Numbered from the stretch's first letter, positions 9,791 to 19,183 are shown. The stretch: 64,000 bases of DNA from Paraburkholderia youngii (GCF_013366925.1 NZ_JAALDK010000001.1:6322001-6386000); one strand, 5' to 3'. Notes: generated by a model from the sequence alone, not told the origin. Numbers and translations: made by a program.

Positions 9791-10804
9791 ATGAAGATTG
9801 CCATCCTCGACGATTACCAGGACGCCGTTCGCAAGCTCGACTGCTTTCAATTGCTGGCCGACCAGGAAGTCAAAGTATTCAACAATACCGTGCGCGGTCT
9901 CGGACAACTTGCGAGCCGTCTTGCGGAAGTCGACGCCCTCGTCCTGATCCGCGAACGTACCCGCATCACGTCGCAACTGCTCGACAAGCTGCCTCGTTTG
10001 CGCATGATCAGTCAGACCGGCAAGGTGGCGAGCCACATCGATCTGGCGGCCTGTACCGAGCGCGGCATTGCCGTGCTCGAAGGCACCGGTTCGCCGGTCG
10101 CGCCGGCCGAACTGACGTGGGCACTCATCATGGCCGCCCAACGTCGTATTCCGCAATACGTGGCAAACCTTAAGCAGGGCGCCTGGCAGCAGTCGGGGCT
10201 GAAGACGTCGGCGCTGCCGCCGAACTTCGGTTTGGGGCAAGTGCTGCGCGGCCAGACGCTGGGGATTTGGGGCTACGGCAAGATCGGCCGGCTGCTCGCC
10301 GGCTACGGCAAGGCGTTCGGCATGAACGTGCTGATCTGGGGCCGCGAGCATTCGCGCGAAGCCGCTCGCGCCGATGGCTACGGCGTCGCGGCGAGTCGTG
10401 AGGAACTGTTCGAGACCAGCGATGTGTTGTCGCTGCATCTGCGTCTGCACGACGACACGCGTGGCATCGTCAAGCAGGACGATCTGATGCGCATGAAGCC
10501 GACCGCGCTGCTCGTGAACACGAGCCGCGCCGAGTTGCTCGAAGAGAACGCGCTGGTCAACGCGCTATCGCACAACCGTCCGGGGATGGTCGCGATCGAC
10601 GTCTACGAAAGCGAGCCGATCCTGCAGGGCTACAGCCTGCTGCGCATGGAAAATGTGATCTGCACGCCGCACATCGGCTACGTGGAGCGCGAGAGCTACG
10701 AGCTGTATTTTTCGGCGGCGTTCAAGAACATCCTCGCTTTCGATGCCGGCGATACCGCCAGTGTCGCGAATCCGGAGGCACTGCAGGGCGGGCGTCGGCG
10801 GTGA
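9791..10804 (+). CDS. D-2-hydroxyacid dehydrogenase family protein
   Basis: NAD(P)-dependent oxidoreductase acting on 2-hydroxyacids or 2-ketoacids. The Rossmann motif is GIWGYGKIGRLLAGYGKAFG (about residues 155-174), followed by the catalytic Arg in LVNTSRAELLEE, the Glu in the DVYESEP segment and the His in TPHIGYVERE. Length 337 aa is normal for the phosphoglycerate dehydrogenase-like group. The ATG giving MKIAILDDYQD was chosen because a 7-residue upstream extension has no family support. The substrate cannot be told from sequence; it is not in an operon with serA-type genes. A CRP-type palindrome lies upstream. Confidence 0.88.
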   Translation: MKIAILDDYQDAVRKLDCFQLLADQEVKVFNNTVRGLGQLASRLAEVDALVLIRERTRITSQLLDKLPRLRMISQTGKVASHIDLAACTERGIAVLEGTGSPVAPAELTWALIMAAQRRIPQYVANLKQGAWQQSGLKTSALPPNFGLGQVLRGQTLGIWGYGKIGRLLAGYGKAFGMNVLIWGREHSREAARADGYGVAASREELFETSDVLSLHLRLHDDTRGIVKQDDLMRMKPTALLVNTSRAELLEENALVNALSHNRPGMVAIDVYESEPILQGYSLLRMENVICTPHIGYVERESYELYFSAAFKNILAFDAGDTASVANPEALQGGRRR

Positions 10805-10862
10805 TGGGTGGGCGAGGTGGCCGGCGGGTCAGGTGTGTCCAGCCCCGCCCTGCCGCATTCGC

Positions 10863-11741
10863 TCACCGCGCTTCGTGCGCTCCCGCCTCCATCAATGCGG
10901 GGATGCGTTCAAGAAAGACCTCGCCGTCGGCACGGCCAAGGTTATAGGCGTGCACCATTTGCGATGGACTCGTGTAATCCCAACTCGAAATCGGCATCTT
11001 GCGCGACGGCTGCACGTAAAGCCGTTGCTGCACGCCGTGCGGCACGACGAACATCTGCGGCCGCGGATAAAGACGCGTGACCATCACGAGCACGTTGCCG
11101 GGCGTGTCGGCATCGAGTGCGCCGACCGGCACGTTATCGACCATACCGCCGTCCAGCACCGGCCGGCCGTTGCGCCGCAGAACCGGCGTGAACGGCGGTG
11201 TACTCGACGATTGCAGGATCAGGTCTGCCAACTCGTCGACGCTCGCGCAATCCTGCGCGCGCACGAATTCAGGATGAAAGCCGAGCGTCCGACCAAGCGT
11301 CGGATGCAGCGTCTTGCGCAGGTATTTTTCGATGTTGTACGCGACCAGCCCCGCCGCGACCGCGCTTCGCGCGCCGAGCCAGCGCGGCAGATGCGACACG
11401 CCGATGCGGATTTCCGGCGCCTGTGCGAGCCTCGAAAACTTGTCGCCATAGATATCGAGCAGCGCCTGCCGGTAGATCCGGTAATGCGGGAACACCGACT
11501 CGCCGCGCAGCAGGTTGCCCCAGTAGGCGTTGCGCGTGTTGTGGCGCAGCGCGTCCTCGTAATAACGCATGACCCAGTCGGAATCACCGCGCGTGTAAAT
11601 CATGCAGGCGGTTGCGGCGCCGGCCGAAATGCCGGTGATCACGCGCGGACGGATGTCGAGCCGCGGCTGCACGACGTCCCAGAAACCCGCCTGCCACCAG
11701 CAGCGGTTGCCGCCGCCGGCGAAAACGACCTGATCGAACAT
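10863..11741 (-). CDS. Patatin-like phospholipase family protein
   Basis: Likely lipid acyl hydrolase with a Ser-Asp catalytic dyad. The oxyanion-hole segment VVFAGGGNRCWWQAGFW begins the protein, the nucleophile elbow GISAG lies around residues 38-42, and the Asp motif LDGGMVDNVPVGAL is near residue 198. Length 292 aa. No signal peptide is seen, so cytoplasmic or membrane-peripheral. It lies 70 bp downstream of the thioesterase gene on the same strand, so the two may be cotranscribed and both may act on acyl chains. Physiological substrate unknown. Confidence 0.87.
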   Translation of the reverse strand: MFDQVVFAGGGNRCWWQAGFWDVVQPRLDIRPRVITGISAGAATACMIYTRGDSDWVMRYYEDALRHNTRNAYWGNLLRGESVFPHYRIYRQALLDIYGDKFSRLAQAPEIRIGVSHLPRWLGARSAVAAGLVAYNIEKYLRKTLHPTLGRTLGFHPEFVRAQDCASVDELADLILQSSSTPPFTPVLRRNGRPVLDGGMVDNVPVGALDADTPGNVLVMVTRLYPRPQMFVVPHGVQQRLYVQPSRKMPISSWDYTSPSQMVHAYNLGRADGEVFLERIPALMEAGAHEAR

Positions 11742-11811
11742 GCTGCTTTTCCTTGCCTTGCTTTGCTCTTGCTACGGTGGATTGTGTGGCCGGCTCGGGT
11801 CCGTCGGGCGT

Positions 11812-12216
11812 TCACTCCAGCAACGCGTAGGTCGTGGTGGCATGAACGGCCATGTTGCCGCCTTCGTCGAACAGTTCGACTTCGCCGAACACGAGATTGC
11901 GGCCCATGCGCAGCACGCGCGCCTTGATCAGCACATCGCCCTTGCGGACCGCGCGCATGAAGTTGATGTTCAGCGACACTGTGCTCATCGGCTTGAAGCC
12001 GCCGAGCGCGGCGGTGATGGCGACGACCATCGCCGTATCCGCGGCCGCCATGAACACCTGGCCACTGATCATGCCGCCCGAGTGACGCCACTCGCCAGAG
12101 AACGGCAGACGCAGCGTGGCGCTTTCCTCGTCGACCTTGATCGGCGTCAGCGTGAGCGCCCGAACCCATGGTGCGAGGACTCGGTCGAGCAACTGGGTAA
12201 TCTCTTTGTCATCCAT
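11812..12216 (-). CDS. Hotdog-fold thioesterase (PaaI/YbgC-like)
   Basis: Predicted acyl-CoA or acyl-ACP thioesterase, 134 aa. The hotdog motif is recognisable: RHSGGMISGQVFMAAADTAM, where the central helix begins after GG, followed by strand ALGGFKPMSTVSLNINFMRA and the two terminal strands. The protein appears complete with start MDDKEITQLL. It is upstream of the patatin-like gene and both face away from the tRNA. Substrate is not predictable. Confidence 0.85.
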   Translation of the reverse strand: MDDKEITQLLDRVLAPWVRALTLTPIKVDEESATLRLPFSGEWRHSGGMISGQVFMAAADTAMVVAITAALGGFKPMSTVSLNINFMRAVRKGDVLIKARVLRMGRNLVFGEVELFDEGGNMAVHATTTYALLE

Positions 12217-12375
12217 GGGAATCCCGATCGAAAGCCGCGATGCTGCATGCGGCGTAGTGTCCGCGACATGATACCGACCGCGTTGGACGCGACGATGTTT
12301 TCTGGACGGCGGCTTGTCGAGGGAACGCTCAAGTTCGGGCGACGCGATTTTTTTTAATAAAACTGCGAATAGGGC

Positions 12376-12404
12376 TTGGCAATCTCGAAAAGATCCTGCA
12401 TAAT
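12376..12404 (+). promoter_or_regulatory. tRNA-Lys promoter
   Basis: TTGGCA (12376-12381), a 17-bp spacer and CATAAT (12399-12404), with TG just before the -10. The expected start of transcription is about 6 nt upstream of the mature tRNA. Confidence 0.75.
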
Positions 12405-12416
12405 TTCGCTTCTGTT

Positions 12417-12492
12417 GGGGCGTTAGCTCAGTTGGTAGAGCAGCGGACTCTTAATCCGTAGGTCGAGTGTTCGAGTCACTCACGCCCCACCA
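12417..12492 (+). tRNA. tRNA-Lys (anticodon CUU)
   Basis: 76-nt tRNA with CCA encoded. The acceptor stem GGGGCGT pairs with ACGCCCC, the D arm is AGCTC-GTTGGTAGA-GAGC-like, the anticodon stem GCGGA/TCCGT encloses loop CTCTTAA with anticodon CTT, and the T loop is TTCGAGT. It decodes AAG. It stands alone with its own promoter and terminator. Confidence 0.97.
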
Positions 12493-12502
12493 CCAGATTC
12501 AA

Positions 12503-12537
12503 GCAAAAAGCCCGGTCACTGCGACCGGGCTTTTTGC
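12503..12537. terminator. tRNA-Lys terminator
   Basis: Perfect 15-bp stem GCAAAAAGCCCGGTC / GACCGGGCTTTTTGC with loop ACTGC, 10 nt after the tRNA CCA. Confidence 0.92.
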
Positions 12538-12540
12538 GTT

Positions 12541-12862
12541 CTGGGCGCGGTTATATCGATCATTCTCTACTCATTTCGCATAATTTCTCTACTTTCCCTC
12601 AAGTTTCTCAAACAGCAGCCGATATTCACATGCCTTCTTTTCCTCACATGAATGGAGGGGCGAGTATCAACAAAGAAATAAATTCAAATGATTGGCCAGC
12701 GTGCAGCAGAACGTATCAGACTCGCATCTTGAGCGTCGCCAACAAAGTGAATCTCGATTTTGCCGAAGCCGCGCCGCCGCTGCGTAGTGGGCTGGTGCGC
12801 GTGATCGCTGGCCCGTTCTAAGCCGTCGACCGCTAGCGTCAGTTAGCACGACGCGGAAATTT
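12541..12862. other. Low-GC non-coding stretch or gene remnant
   Basis: About 320 bp with a distinctly lower GC content than its surroundings. A possible 63-codon reading frame (12630-12821, plus strand, beginning MPSFPHMNGG) has no family features, no RBS and mixed codon use, so I do not call a gene. It may be a decayed remnant between the tRNA and the cyclase. Confidence 0.35.
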
Positions 12863-12899
12863 AAAAAGGGTTGCACGCGAAAGCGACGCAACCCTTTTT
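12863..12899. terminator. Terminator downstream of the diguanylate cyclase
   Basis: AAAAAGGGTTGC / GCAACCCTTTTT stem with a GC-rich 13-nt loop, just past the stop of the minus-strand cyclase. It is symmetric and can act in both directions. Confidence 0.85.
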
Positions 12900-12932
12900 C
12901 ATTTCCGACGGAGAGCCATCACGAGCGACCGG

Positions 12933-14450
12933 TCACCCAACTCCCTTCTGCGCGACCATATTCCGGCCACCGGCCTTTGCCCGATACAACGCCTCATCGG
13001 CAGCCCGAACGACGGCTCCGACATCCGTCGCCCGATCCGGCCGAGACGTGGTCGCGCCGATGCTGACCGTGACCCGACCGAACCCGCAGCCCTCGTGCGC
13101 GATGCCCAGCTCGCCGATCGCCGCGCGGATTTTCTCGCCGACCACCCCGGCGCCGGTCACGTCGGTATCCGGCAGCACCACGACGAACTCCTCGCCGCCG
13201 TATCTGCCGACGCAATCGCCCGGCCGCTGGATCACCCCGCGGATGCAGCGCGCGACCGCGGTCAGCGCGACGTCGCCGGCCTGGTGACCATACGTATCGT
13301 TGTAGGCTTTGAAATGATCGATATCGACGAATAGCAGCGACAACACGCTGCCGGTGCGGCGCGCGCGCAGCCATTCGCGGTCGAGCGTTTCGCACAGTGC
13401 GCGGCGATTGGGCAAGCCGGTGAGGCCGTCCGTGCCGGCAAGCCGTTCGAGTTCGTGCTCCACCTGCTGTCGTCGCCGCAACTCGGCGCCGAGCCACGCC
13501 GCCAGCACGATCACGCCGATCCCCAGGATTAGCATCAGCGAACCGATCGTCAGCGCGCGCTTCCACCAGCCCGCGTAGATATCGGCAGTCGAATCGGCGA
13601 CCAGCACGATCAACGGCAATTGTGGAATCCGTCTGAACGAGTAGAGGCGCTCGACGCCATCGAGCGGCGAAGTCGCGATAAAGCTGCGCTCGTCTTTCGC
13701 GAGCAGCCGCTCGAAGAACTCCGTCTTGCTGATATCGGTGCCGGTTACGTTTCGATCGTCGGGCCGTCGCACGATGATCGTGCCGTCCGTTCTGACGATC
13801 GACACCGAGCCGTGCTGCCCTATCCTCAGATCCGCGAACAGGCTGGCGAAATACTCCTGGTCGATACCGAGTGCGACGATTCCCGCAAACGTTCCGTCCG
13901 GCCGCGACAGTCGCCGGCTCAGCGCGATGCTGCGCGAACCGGGTCTGAGTCTCGAGTTATACGGCGCGCTGACATAGAGCCCGAAATTCGGAACTTCGCG
14001 TTGAATCCTGAAGTACTGGCGGTCAGAGAGGTTTCCCCTGCGCGGCACGTCGTTTTCCGAATCGATCACGACGTTGCCCACTGCGTCGAGCACGACCATC
14101 GCGCCGACGTATTGCCCGGTCGCCGCGCGATCGAACAGGATCTCGCGCCACAACCGCGGCGAATCGAGCACACCCGGACGGCCGAGGCCCTCGGCGACGG
14201 CCTGCAGCGACAGCGAGTACAACTCGAAATTGCGCGCGATGTCGCGCTGGGTGATCGTCGCGACATCGCGCGTTGAATCCAGTGCACGCGCGATCGCATC
14301 TTCGCGGCTCTGATACAGCGTGTAGCCGCACAGCGCGAGCATTGCCAGCACGACGCCGCATCCGGCGTAGATAACGCCATCGCGCGGCACCCGCCATCCG
14401 CGCGCCCGTGCGATCAGCAGGCGAAACCGGCCCTTTCTTCTGTGGATCAT
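12933..14450 (-). CDS. Membrane diguanylate cyclase with Cache sensor
   Basis: Makes c-di-GMP from two GTP. Architecture: TM1 (about residues 27-47), periplasmic PDC/dCache-like sensor (about 48-290), TM2 (about 300-321), then a GGDEF domain with GGEEF at 418-422. An inhibitory I-site RPGD (409-412) sits exactly five residues before GGEEF, so product inhibition is expected. DGLTGLPNRRA and DIDHFKAYNDTYGHQAGD are the usual flanking motifs. All point to an active enzyme, 505 aa. It is 26 bp downstream of a small hypothetical gene, which may be cotranscribed. The sensed ligand is unknown. Confidence 0.93.
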   Translation of the reverse strand: MIHRRKGRFRLLIARARGWRVPRDGVIYAGCGVVLAMLALCGYTLYQSREDAIARALDSTRDVATITQRDIARNFELYSLSLQAVAEGLGRPGVLDSPRLWREILFDRAATGQYVGAMVVLDAVGNVVIDSENDVPRRGNLSDRQYFRIQREVPNFGLYVSAPYNSRLRPGSRSIALSRRLSRPDGTFAGIVALGIDQEYFASLFADLRIGQHGSVSIVRTDGTIIVRRPDDRNVTGTDISKTEFFERLLAKDERSFIATSPLDGVERLYSFRRIPQLPLIVLVADSTADIYAGWWKRALTIGSLMLILGIGVIVLAAWLGAELRRRQQVEHELERLAGTDGLTGLPNRRALCETLDREWLRARRTGSVLSLLFVDIDHFKAYNDTYGHQAGDVALTAVARCIRGVIQRPGDCVGRYGGEEFVVVLPDTDVTGAGVVGEKIRAAIGELGIAHEGCGFGRVTVSIGATTSRPDRATDVGAVVRAADEALYRAKAGGRNMVAQKGVG

Positions 14451-14476
14451 GTGCTCTGCGTTTCCAACGGCGGGAG

Positions 14477-14770
14477 TCAGTTTGTCGAAGTGCTCACTAC
14501 GCTTCCGGTTTGTTGGGACAGAACACTCAGCAGATAGCGAATCCTCCCGCTATCTTCGTCGGACAGGTCGTTCAGGTGCCAGCATTCGAGATCCCGCAGG
14601 TTGTCGCGTAGTCGCTTGAACGAGCGCTGCGTCGCATCGACGATCGGCCAAACGTGCAGCAGATACGCGAGCGGAATCACGCACCTGCGCTCGCACCAGC
14701 CGTCGAATAACGCGAGACACAGCTCGTTCAATTCGTCCGCAATTTTCTGCCTGCTCACATGGGGACCCAC
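14477..14770 (-). CDS. Small hypothetical protein upstream of the cyclase
   Basis: 97-aa soluble protein of unknown function, rich in Leu, Arg and Asp, with several Cys and Trp (for example DGWCERRCVIP). No signal peptide or transmembrane segment. Start taken as the GTG that follows GGGAG by five bases; another GTG lies 6 bases further upstream inside the same RBS region. The small gap to the cyclase gene suggests an operon, so a role linked to c-di-GMP signalling is possible but only inferred. I do not recognise the family. Confidence 0.6.
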   Translation of the reverse strand: MGPHVSRQKIADELNELCLALFDGWCERRCVIPLAYLLHVWPIVDATQRSFKRLRDNLRDLECWHLNDLSDEDSGRIRYLLSVLSQQTGSVVSTSTN

Positions 14771-15193
14771 ATGCACTCCCTTTTATCCATTCGACTGGTC
14801 GTTTCCAGTAGAAACGTCCGACCTATTGATACTGATGCAAAGCATTCAGCGCGCGCTCGATGCATTTAACTTCGTGCGCGTAAGTCGTTAAGCCCTGTAT
14901 CGCTGATTTTTCGAGGTCTCGGCCTGTTTATCGAGCCGAATACTTGCGCGCTGCATAGGGACATATCATAGCTATCGATCGGTACAATTTGCCTGATAAT
15001 TCAGAAATTAATTTTTTGGGTAACGTTTGCGCGTAATTAGCTCTAAATTCAAACGCATGTTTGTTATCGAATCACCGCGTCGTCGGATTATGTTTTGGTT
15101 TCAGTTGGGTAATTTCCTTCAATACATGCCCTCGCCGTCTCGTTACCGTTGAGCGTCGCAATTCATTCGCACACTCACGTTTCGAGGCATCCG
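14771..15193. other. AT-rich non-coding gap with a dyad
   Basis: About 420 bp, notably AT-rich between 14,800 and 15,080. A dyad GGTCGTTTC-cagta-GAAACGTCC (14797-14819, one mismatch) lies just upstream of the small hypothetical gene and could be an operator. No gene is supported. The lysE-type exporter promoter should lie at its right end, but no clear hexamers were assigned. Confidence 0.4.
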
Positions 15194-15781
15194 ATGACCG
15201 CATTACTTTCGATGGCCGCGTTCGCGCTCGCCAGTTCCCTTTCTCCCGGCCCGGTCAACGTCGTCGCGCTGAGCGCCGGCGCGCAGCACGGGCTCGCCGC
15301 GAGTCTGCGGCACGTCACTGGCGCGACGGTCGGTTTCACGTTGCTGCTTCTGTTGATCGGCCTTGGCTTGCACGAATTGCTCGCGCGCTTTCCCAATCTG
15401 ATCGAGATCGTCAAATGGGCGGGCGTTGGCTTTCTGCTCTATATGGCCTACAAGCTCACCCTCGATAACGGCCAGCTCGGCGCGGGCAAGCCGGCGCGCG
15501 GGCCGTCGTTCGCGCACGGCGCCGCGATGCAATGGCTCAATCCGAAGGCGTGGCTCGCATCGCTGGCCGGCATGGGCGCATATGCGGCAGGCGGCGACGG
15601 CGGACTCGTCTGGCAATTCGCGGCGCTGTACTTCGTGCTCTGCTATCTGTCGATCGCGAGCTGGGCCTATGCCGGCACGTTTTTGCGCAGGCATCTGCGT
15701 GAGGCGAAGCGAGTCCGGGTGTTCAATCGCATGATGGCGGCGCTGCTCGCTCTCAGTGCGATGTATCTGCTCGTGGAGTGA
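15194..15781 (+). CDS. LysE/RhtB-family amino-acid exporter
   Basis: Inner-membrane efflux carrier, probably for amino acids or related metabolites. 195 aa with about six hydrophobic helices. The family signature SLSPGPVNVVALSAGAQHG lies at about residues 14-32 and is followed by a Gly-rich helix and a YMAYKLTLD segment. Start placed at MTALLSMAAFA, removing a 15-residue upstream extension lacking family support. Convergent with an AraC regulator that may control it. Substrate unknown. Confidence 0.88.
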   Translation: MTALLSMAAFALASSLSPGPVNVVALSAGAQHGLAASLRHVTGATVGFTLLLLLIGLGLHELLARFPNLIEIVKWAGVGFLLYMAYKLTLDNGQLGAGKPARGPSFAHGAAMQWLNPKAWLASLAGMGAYAAGGDGGLVWQFAALYFVLCYLSIASWAYAGTFLRRHLREAKRVRVFNRMMAALLALSAMYLLVE

Positions 15782-15830
15782 CCTGAGTCGCGCCTGCTTG
15801 CCGATGCGGCTTCACCACGCCGCGTCATGC

Positions 15831-16697
15831 TCAGCTGCGATATTGCCCCGGCGTTGCCGCGACCAGCCGCTTGAAGGTGCGCTGCAAGTGCGCCTGATCG
15901 GCGAAGCCTGCATCGAGCGCGACATCGGCGATCAGCGCGCCGCGCCGCAATTGCGCGCGACTGTACTGGATGCGTCGGTTGATCAGATACGCGTGCGGCG
16001 TCATGCCGTAGCGCAGCTTGAACGCGCGTATCAGATGTGAAGCGGACAGCCCGGCGGCTGCGCATACGTCGTCGAATTTCAGCGCGCGCGTGCAGTTTTC
16101 GGCGATGTACTCCGCGGCACGCGCGAGCTGGCCGCTCGCGGCACGCTCGGGCAGGCTCGCCGGATTGAGCGTTTGCTGCACGTTCGAGAAGAAAGTGATG
16201 GCCGCGCTTTCCTTGCGCAGCGTGTCGATCTCGCCATCGTTGCTGGCGAGAATCGCGCAAAGCCGGTTCAGGCCATCGAACAACGCGGCGTCGAGCGTCA
16301 TGATCTGCGAGAACGCGCGGAACGCATGGTTCTCGTTGAAGCCCAGCTCGTGCTGAAGTTTCGTGAACCAGGCAACGTCGACGTGCAGCATCCGGTACGA
16401 CCAGCGCTCGCCGACAACCGGGTTGCACGCGTGTACATCGTCGGGGTTCATCATCACGACGGCGCCCGCGCCGATCCATTCTCGCGCGTGGCGGTTCAGA
16501 TACACGCTACGGCCGCCCGTCACCGCGCCGATTGAAAACGTTTCGTGCGAATGCTTGGCGTAGCAGACCTTGCGGCCATCGTCGATCGAGCGCGCTTCGA
16601 TGAACGGTAGCGCCTCGCTACGCCAGAAGCGCGGCGCGTCCGCGCCTTTTGCGCGTGCGGTGTTTGCAGCGCTCGCCTCTTCGATCGTCTCGCTCAT
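15831..16697 (-). CDS. AraC-family transcriptional regulator
   Basis: Regulator of 288 aa. The N-terminal cupin-like sensor domain has CYAKHSHETFSIGAVTGG and NPDDVHACNP, as in AraC-type arginine or amino-acid sensors. The C-terminal double HTH (about residues 185-285) includes AAGLSASHLIRAFKLRYGMTPHAYLINRRIQ and DVALDAGFADQAHLQRTFKR. Convergent with the LysE-type exporter and about 140 bp upstream of the binding-protein stop, so it is a candidate local regulator for amino-acid export. Confidence 0.9.
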   Translation of the reverse strand: MSETIEEASAANTARAKGADAPRFWRSEALPFIEARSIDDGRKVCYAKHSHETFSIGAVTGGRSVYLNRHAREWIGAGAVVMMNPDDVHACNPVVGERWSYRMLHVDVAWFTKLQHELGFNENHAFRAFSQIMTLDAALFDGLNRLCAILASNDGEIDTLRKESAAITFFSNVQQTLNPASLPERAASGQLARAAEYIAENCTRALKFDDVCAAAGLSASHLIRAFKLRYGMTPHAYLINRRIQYSRAQLRRGALIADVALDAGFADQAHLQRTFKRLVAATPGQYRS

Positions 16698-16838
16698 GCG
16701 CGCTCTCCGGTTGATCCGCCGACTTCGCCGTTGTCTGCGACTTCGCGAAGCCTCCGTATCGTAGCCGTCAAACGCCCGACCAACAAGCGAACGCGCGACG
16801 CCGCCCGCAAACGGCGCCGCCGGCCGAACGCGACGCGA

Positions 16839-17633
16839 TTACTTGGCGCTGACGTCGATATTGCCGAGATATTTCGCGGCGAGCGTCTTTACCGTGCCAT
16901 CGGCTTGCACTTTCGCAATCGCAGCGTTCAACTGATCTCGCAACGCGGTATCGCCCTTGCGAATGCCGTATGCGATGCCGCTGCCGAGAATCTTGTCGTC
17001 ACGCACCGGTTGACCGACGAACGCATAGCCCTTGCCTTCGGGCTTCGACAGAAAGCCCGTTTGTCCGGCCGGCGCCAGCACCAGCGTGCCGTCGAGACGG
17101 CCCGCGGTCAGATCGGTATAGACCTGGTTCTGGTCCTGATACGGCAGCACGGTCACGCCGGCCGGTTCCCAATGCACCTTCGCGAAGGTCTCCTGAATCG
17201 AGCCTTGCAATACGCCGATGCGCTTGCCCTTCAGCGACTCAGGCGTCGGCTGCAGACCGCTGTCGCTGCGCGCGATCAGCTGCGACGGCACGCGATAGAC
17301 GACGGTCGTGAAATCGATCGCCTGACGGCGCTGTTCGGTCGCGTTCATCGCCGAATTGATCGCGTCGAACTTGCGGCCCTGCAGTGCCGGAATCAGGCCG
17401 TCGAACGACGTTTCGACCCACTTGCACGTCATATGCGCGGCCGCGCAGACCGCGTTGCCCACGTCGATATCGAGCCCTTGCAGTTCGCCGTTCGGTCCTT
17501 TCGATTCGAACGGCGGATACTGCGCTTCGAGGCCGAAACGCAGCGTCGCGGTATCGGCTGCGCTGGCGGCCGACCATGTGGCGAGCGACGCGCCGGCACA
17601 GGCCAGCGCCAACAAGCACTTAAGAATCTTCAT
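16839..17633 (-). CDS. Amino-acid ABC transporter periplasmic binding protein
   Basis: 264-aa solute-binding protein of the Lys/Arg/Orn or glutamine type. A signal peptide MKILKCLLALACAGASLATWSA ends near ASA-AD, then LRFGLEAQYPPFES, DIDVGNAVCAAAHM and NAMNATEQRRQAIDF follow, all typical of the polar amino-acid family. Start set at MKILK, preceded by a GGAGA-like RBS. No permease or ATPase is adjacent, so it must share components or act as an orphan. It is 64 bp downstream of the aminotransferase gene, suggesting a shared transcript and a role in uptake of the same amino acid. Confidence 0.88.
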   Translation of the reverse strand: MKILKCLLALACAGASLATWSAASAADTATLRFGLEAQYPPFESKGPNGELQGLDIDVGNAVCAAAHMTCKWVETSFDGLIPALQGRKFDAINSAMNATEQRRQAIDFTTVVYRVPSQLIARSDSGLQPTPESLKGKRIGVLQGSIQETFAKVHWEPAGVTVLPYQDQNQVYTDLTAGRLDGTLVLAPAGQTGFLSKPEGKGYAFVGQPVRDDKILGSGIAYGIRKGDTALRDQLNAAIAKVQADGTVKTLAAKYLGNIDVSAK

Positions 17634-17697
17634 AACGTCTCCCTTCTTTCTTCGAATACCTTGATCACTTCGATACGTGGAGTGTGCTCTCGCGCGC

Positions 17698-18852
17698 TCA
17701 GATTTCACACAAACGCCGCGCGCCTTCGAGCAGCGTCGCGTCGTCCTTCGAGAAACTCAGGCGAATCAGCCCCGAATCCGTGCCGTCGGTGTAGAACGCC
17801 GACAACGGAATCGTCGCGACGCGCGCATCGCGGATCAGGCGCAGCACGAAATCGCTGTCGCTTTCATCGGAGAAGCCGCGGAACCGGGCGAGCATAAAGA
17901 AACTGCCTTCGCTCGGCAACAATTCGAAGCGCGATTCGCGCAGCGCATGCGCGAGCAGATCGCGCTTCTTCTGATAGAAGTCGGACAGGCCGAGATAGCT
18001 GTCGCGATTGGCGAGCGCGTCCACGAACGCGTGTTGCATCGGCGTATCGGCGGAGAACACCATGAACTGGTGGACCTTGCGGATTTCGTCCATCAGCGCG
18101 GCGGGTGCGAGGCAATAGCCGACGCGCCAGCCGGTCACGTGATACGACTTGCCGAACGACGACACGATCACGCTGCGCTCCGCGAGTTCACGATGGCGCG
18201 CCATGCTCTGATGCTTCGCGCCGTCGAATACGACGTGCTCATAGACCTCGTCGGACAGAATCACGATGCCGGTGTTGCGCGTGAGCGCCTTCAGCCGCTC
18301 GATATCGGCGTCACTAAAGATCGTCGCGGTCGGATTGTGCGGCGTGTTGACGATGATCATGCGCGTCTTCGGCGTGATCGCCGCGGCGACTTCGTCCCAG
18401 TTCACGCGGAAGTGATCGAGCGACAGCTTGACCGCAACCGGCTTCGCGCCCTGCAGGCGCACGATCGGGCCATAGCTGTCGAACGACGGCTCGAAGTTGA
18501 TTACTTCGTCGCCCGGATGCACGAGCGCGCTGATCGTCGAGTAGAGCCCTTCGCTCGCGCTCGCGAGCACCGTCACTTCGCTGGCCGGGTCGTAGCGCAC
18601 GCCGTACAGCGTTTCCACCTTGTCCGCGAGCGCTTCGCGCAGCGCGACGATGCCGGCCATCGGCGCGTACTGGTTGTGACCGGCGCGCATCGCCTGTGCG
18701 ACGCCGTCGACGAGCGCCGGGTCCGGCGCGAAATTCGGTGCGCCCTGCGACAGGTTCAACGCATCATGTCGCGCGGCCAGCTGGCCGATCACGGTAAAAA
18801 TGGTGGTGCCGACGTCCGGCAGTTTCGAGCGGGCTTGCATGGCGCTCTGCAT
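17698..18852 (-). CDS. PLP-dependent aminotransferase, methionine/aromatic type (YbdL-like)
   Basis: Fold-type I aminotransferase, 384 aa. The PLP lysine is K235 in SSFGKSYHVTGWRVGY; NTPHNPTATIF supplies the Asn and SDEVYEHVVFD the Asp and Tyr. The motifs resemble E. coli YbdL (methionine aminotransferase), so methionine or aromatic amino acids are the likely substrates, but that is inference. It precedes the binding-protein gene on the same strand. The start MQSAMQARS has two possible Met codons five residues apart. Confidence 0.88.
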   Translation of the reverse strand: MQSAMQARSKLPDVGTTIFTVIGQLAARHDALNLSQGAPNFAPDPALVDGVAQAMRAGHNQYAPMAGIVALREALADKVETLYGVRYDPASEVTVLASASEGLYSTISALVHPGDEVINFEPSFDSYGPIVRLQGAKPVAVKLSLDHFRVNWDEVAAAITPKTRMIIVNTPHNPTATIFSDADIERLKALTRNTGIVILSDEVYEHVVFDGAKHQSMARHRELAERSVIVSSFGKSYHVTGWRVGYCLAPAALMDEIRKVHQFMVFSADTPMQHAFVDALANRDSYLGLSDFYQKKRDLLAHALRESRFELLPSEGSFFMLARFRGFSDESDSDFVLRLIRDARVATIPLSAFYTDGTDSGLIRLSFSKDDATLLEGARRLCEI

Positions 18853-19113
18853 AAGACTTTCTCCCTTTCTTCAGCCGCTGGCGGCCGTACGAAACGGCGC
18901 GGCGGGGCGTTCCTTCCAGTGGAGTGATTAGGCATCAGCCAAAGAACGCTCACAATCGAAACTTTGTCATGCGCGGCATGCGTTTTCGTCATGGCTCGCG
19001 GTAGGCCGCTGGGCGCCGGGGTAAGCCAGCCGGATCATGGTTTGTGGGGAGGCGGTGGCGAATGCGGGAACCCGCGTAGGTATGAAGGAATGTGATGCTG
19101 AGCGGTTTGCCTA
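18853..19113. other. Non-coding gap upstream of the aminotransferase
   Basis: No gene supported. It should contain the aminotransferase promoter; no clear hexamers were assigned. Confidence 0.35.
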
Positions 19114-19143
19114 CGAAAACGGCCGCAGACGCGGCCGTTTTCG
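19114..19143. terminator. dbpA terminator
   Basis: Perfect stem CGAAAACGGCCGC / GCGGCCGTTTTCG with loop AGAC, about 40 bp past the dbpA stop. On the minus strand the stem ends in a T-rich flank. Confidence 0.85.
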
Positions 19144-19183
19144 AGTTATCGGACTTTCAAGGAAAGCCGGAGCTTCGCGTGAA

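Noticed and set aside
12630..12821. 63-codon frame (MPSFPHMNGG...) between tRNA-Lys and the cyclase
   Set aside because: No RBS, no domain, mixed codon use; left as a possible remnant only.
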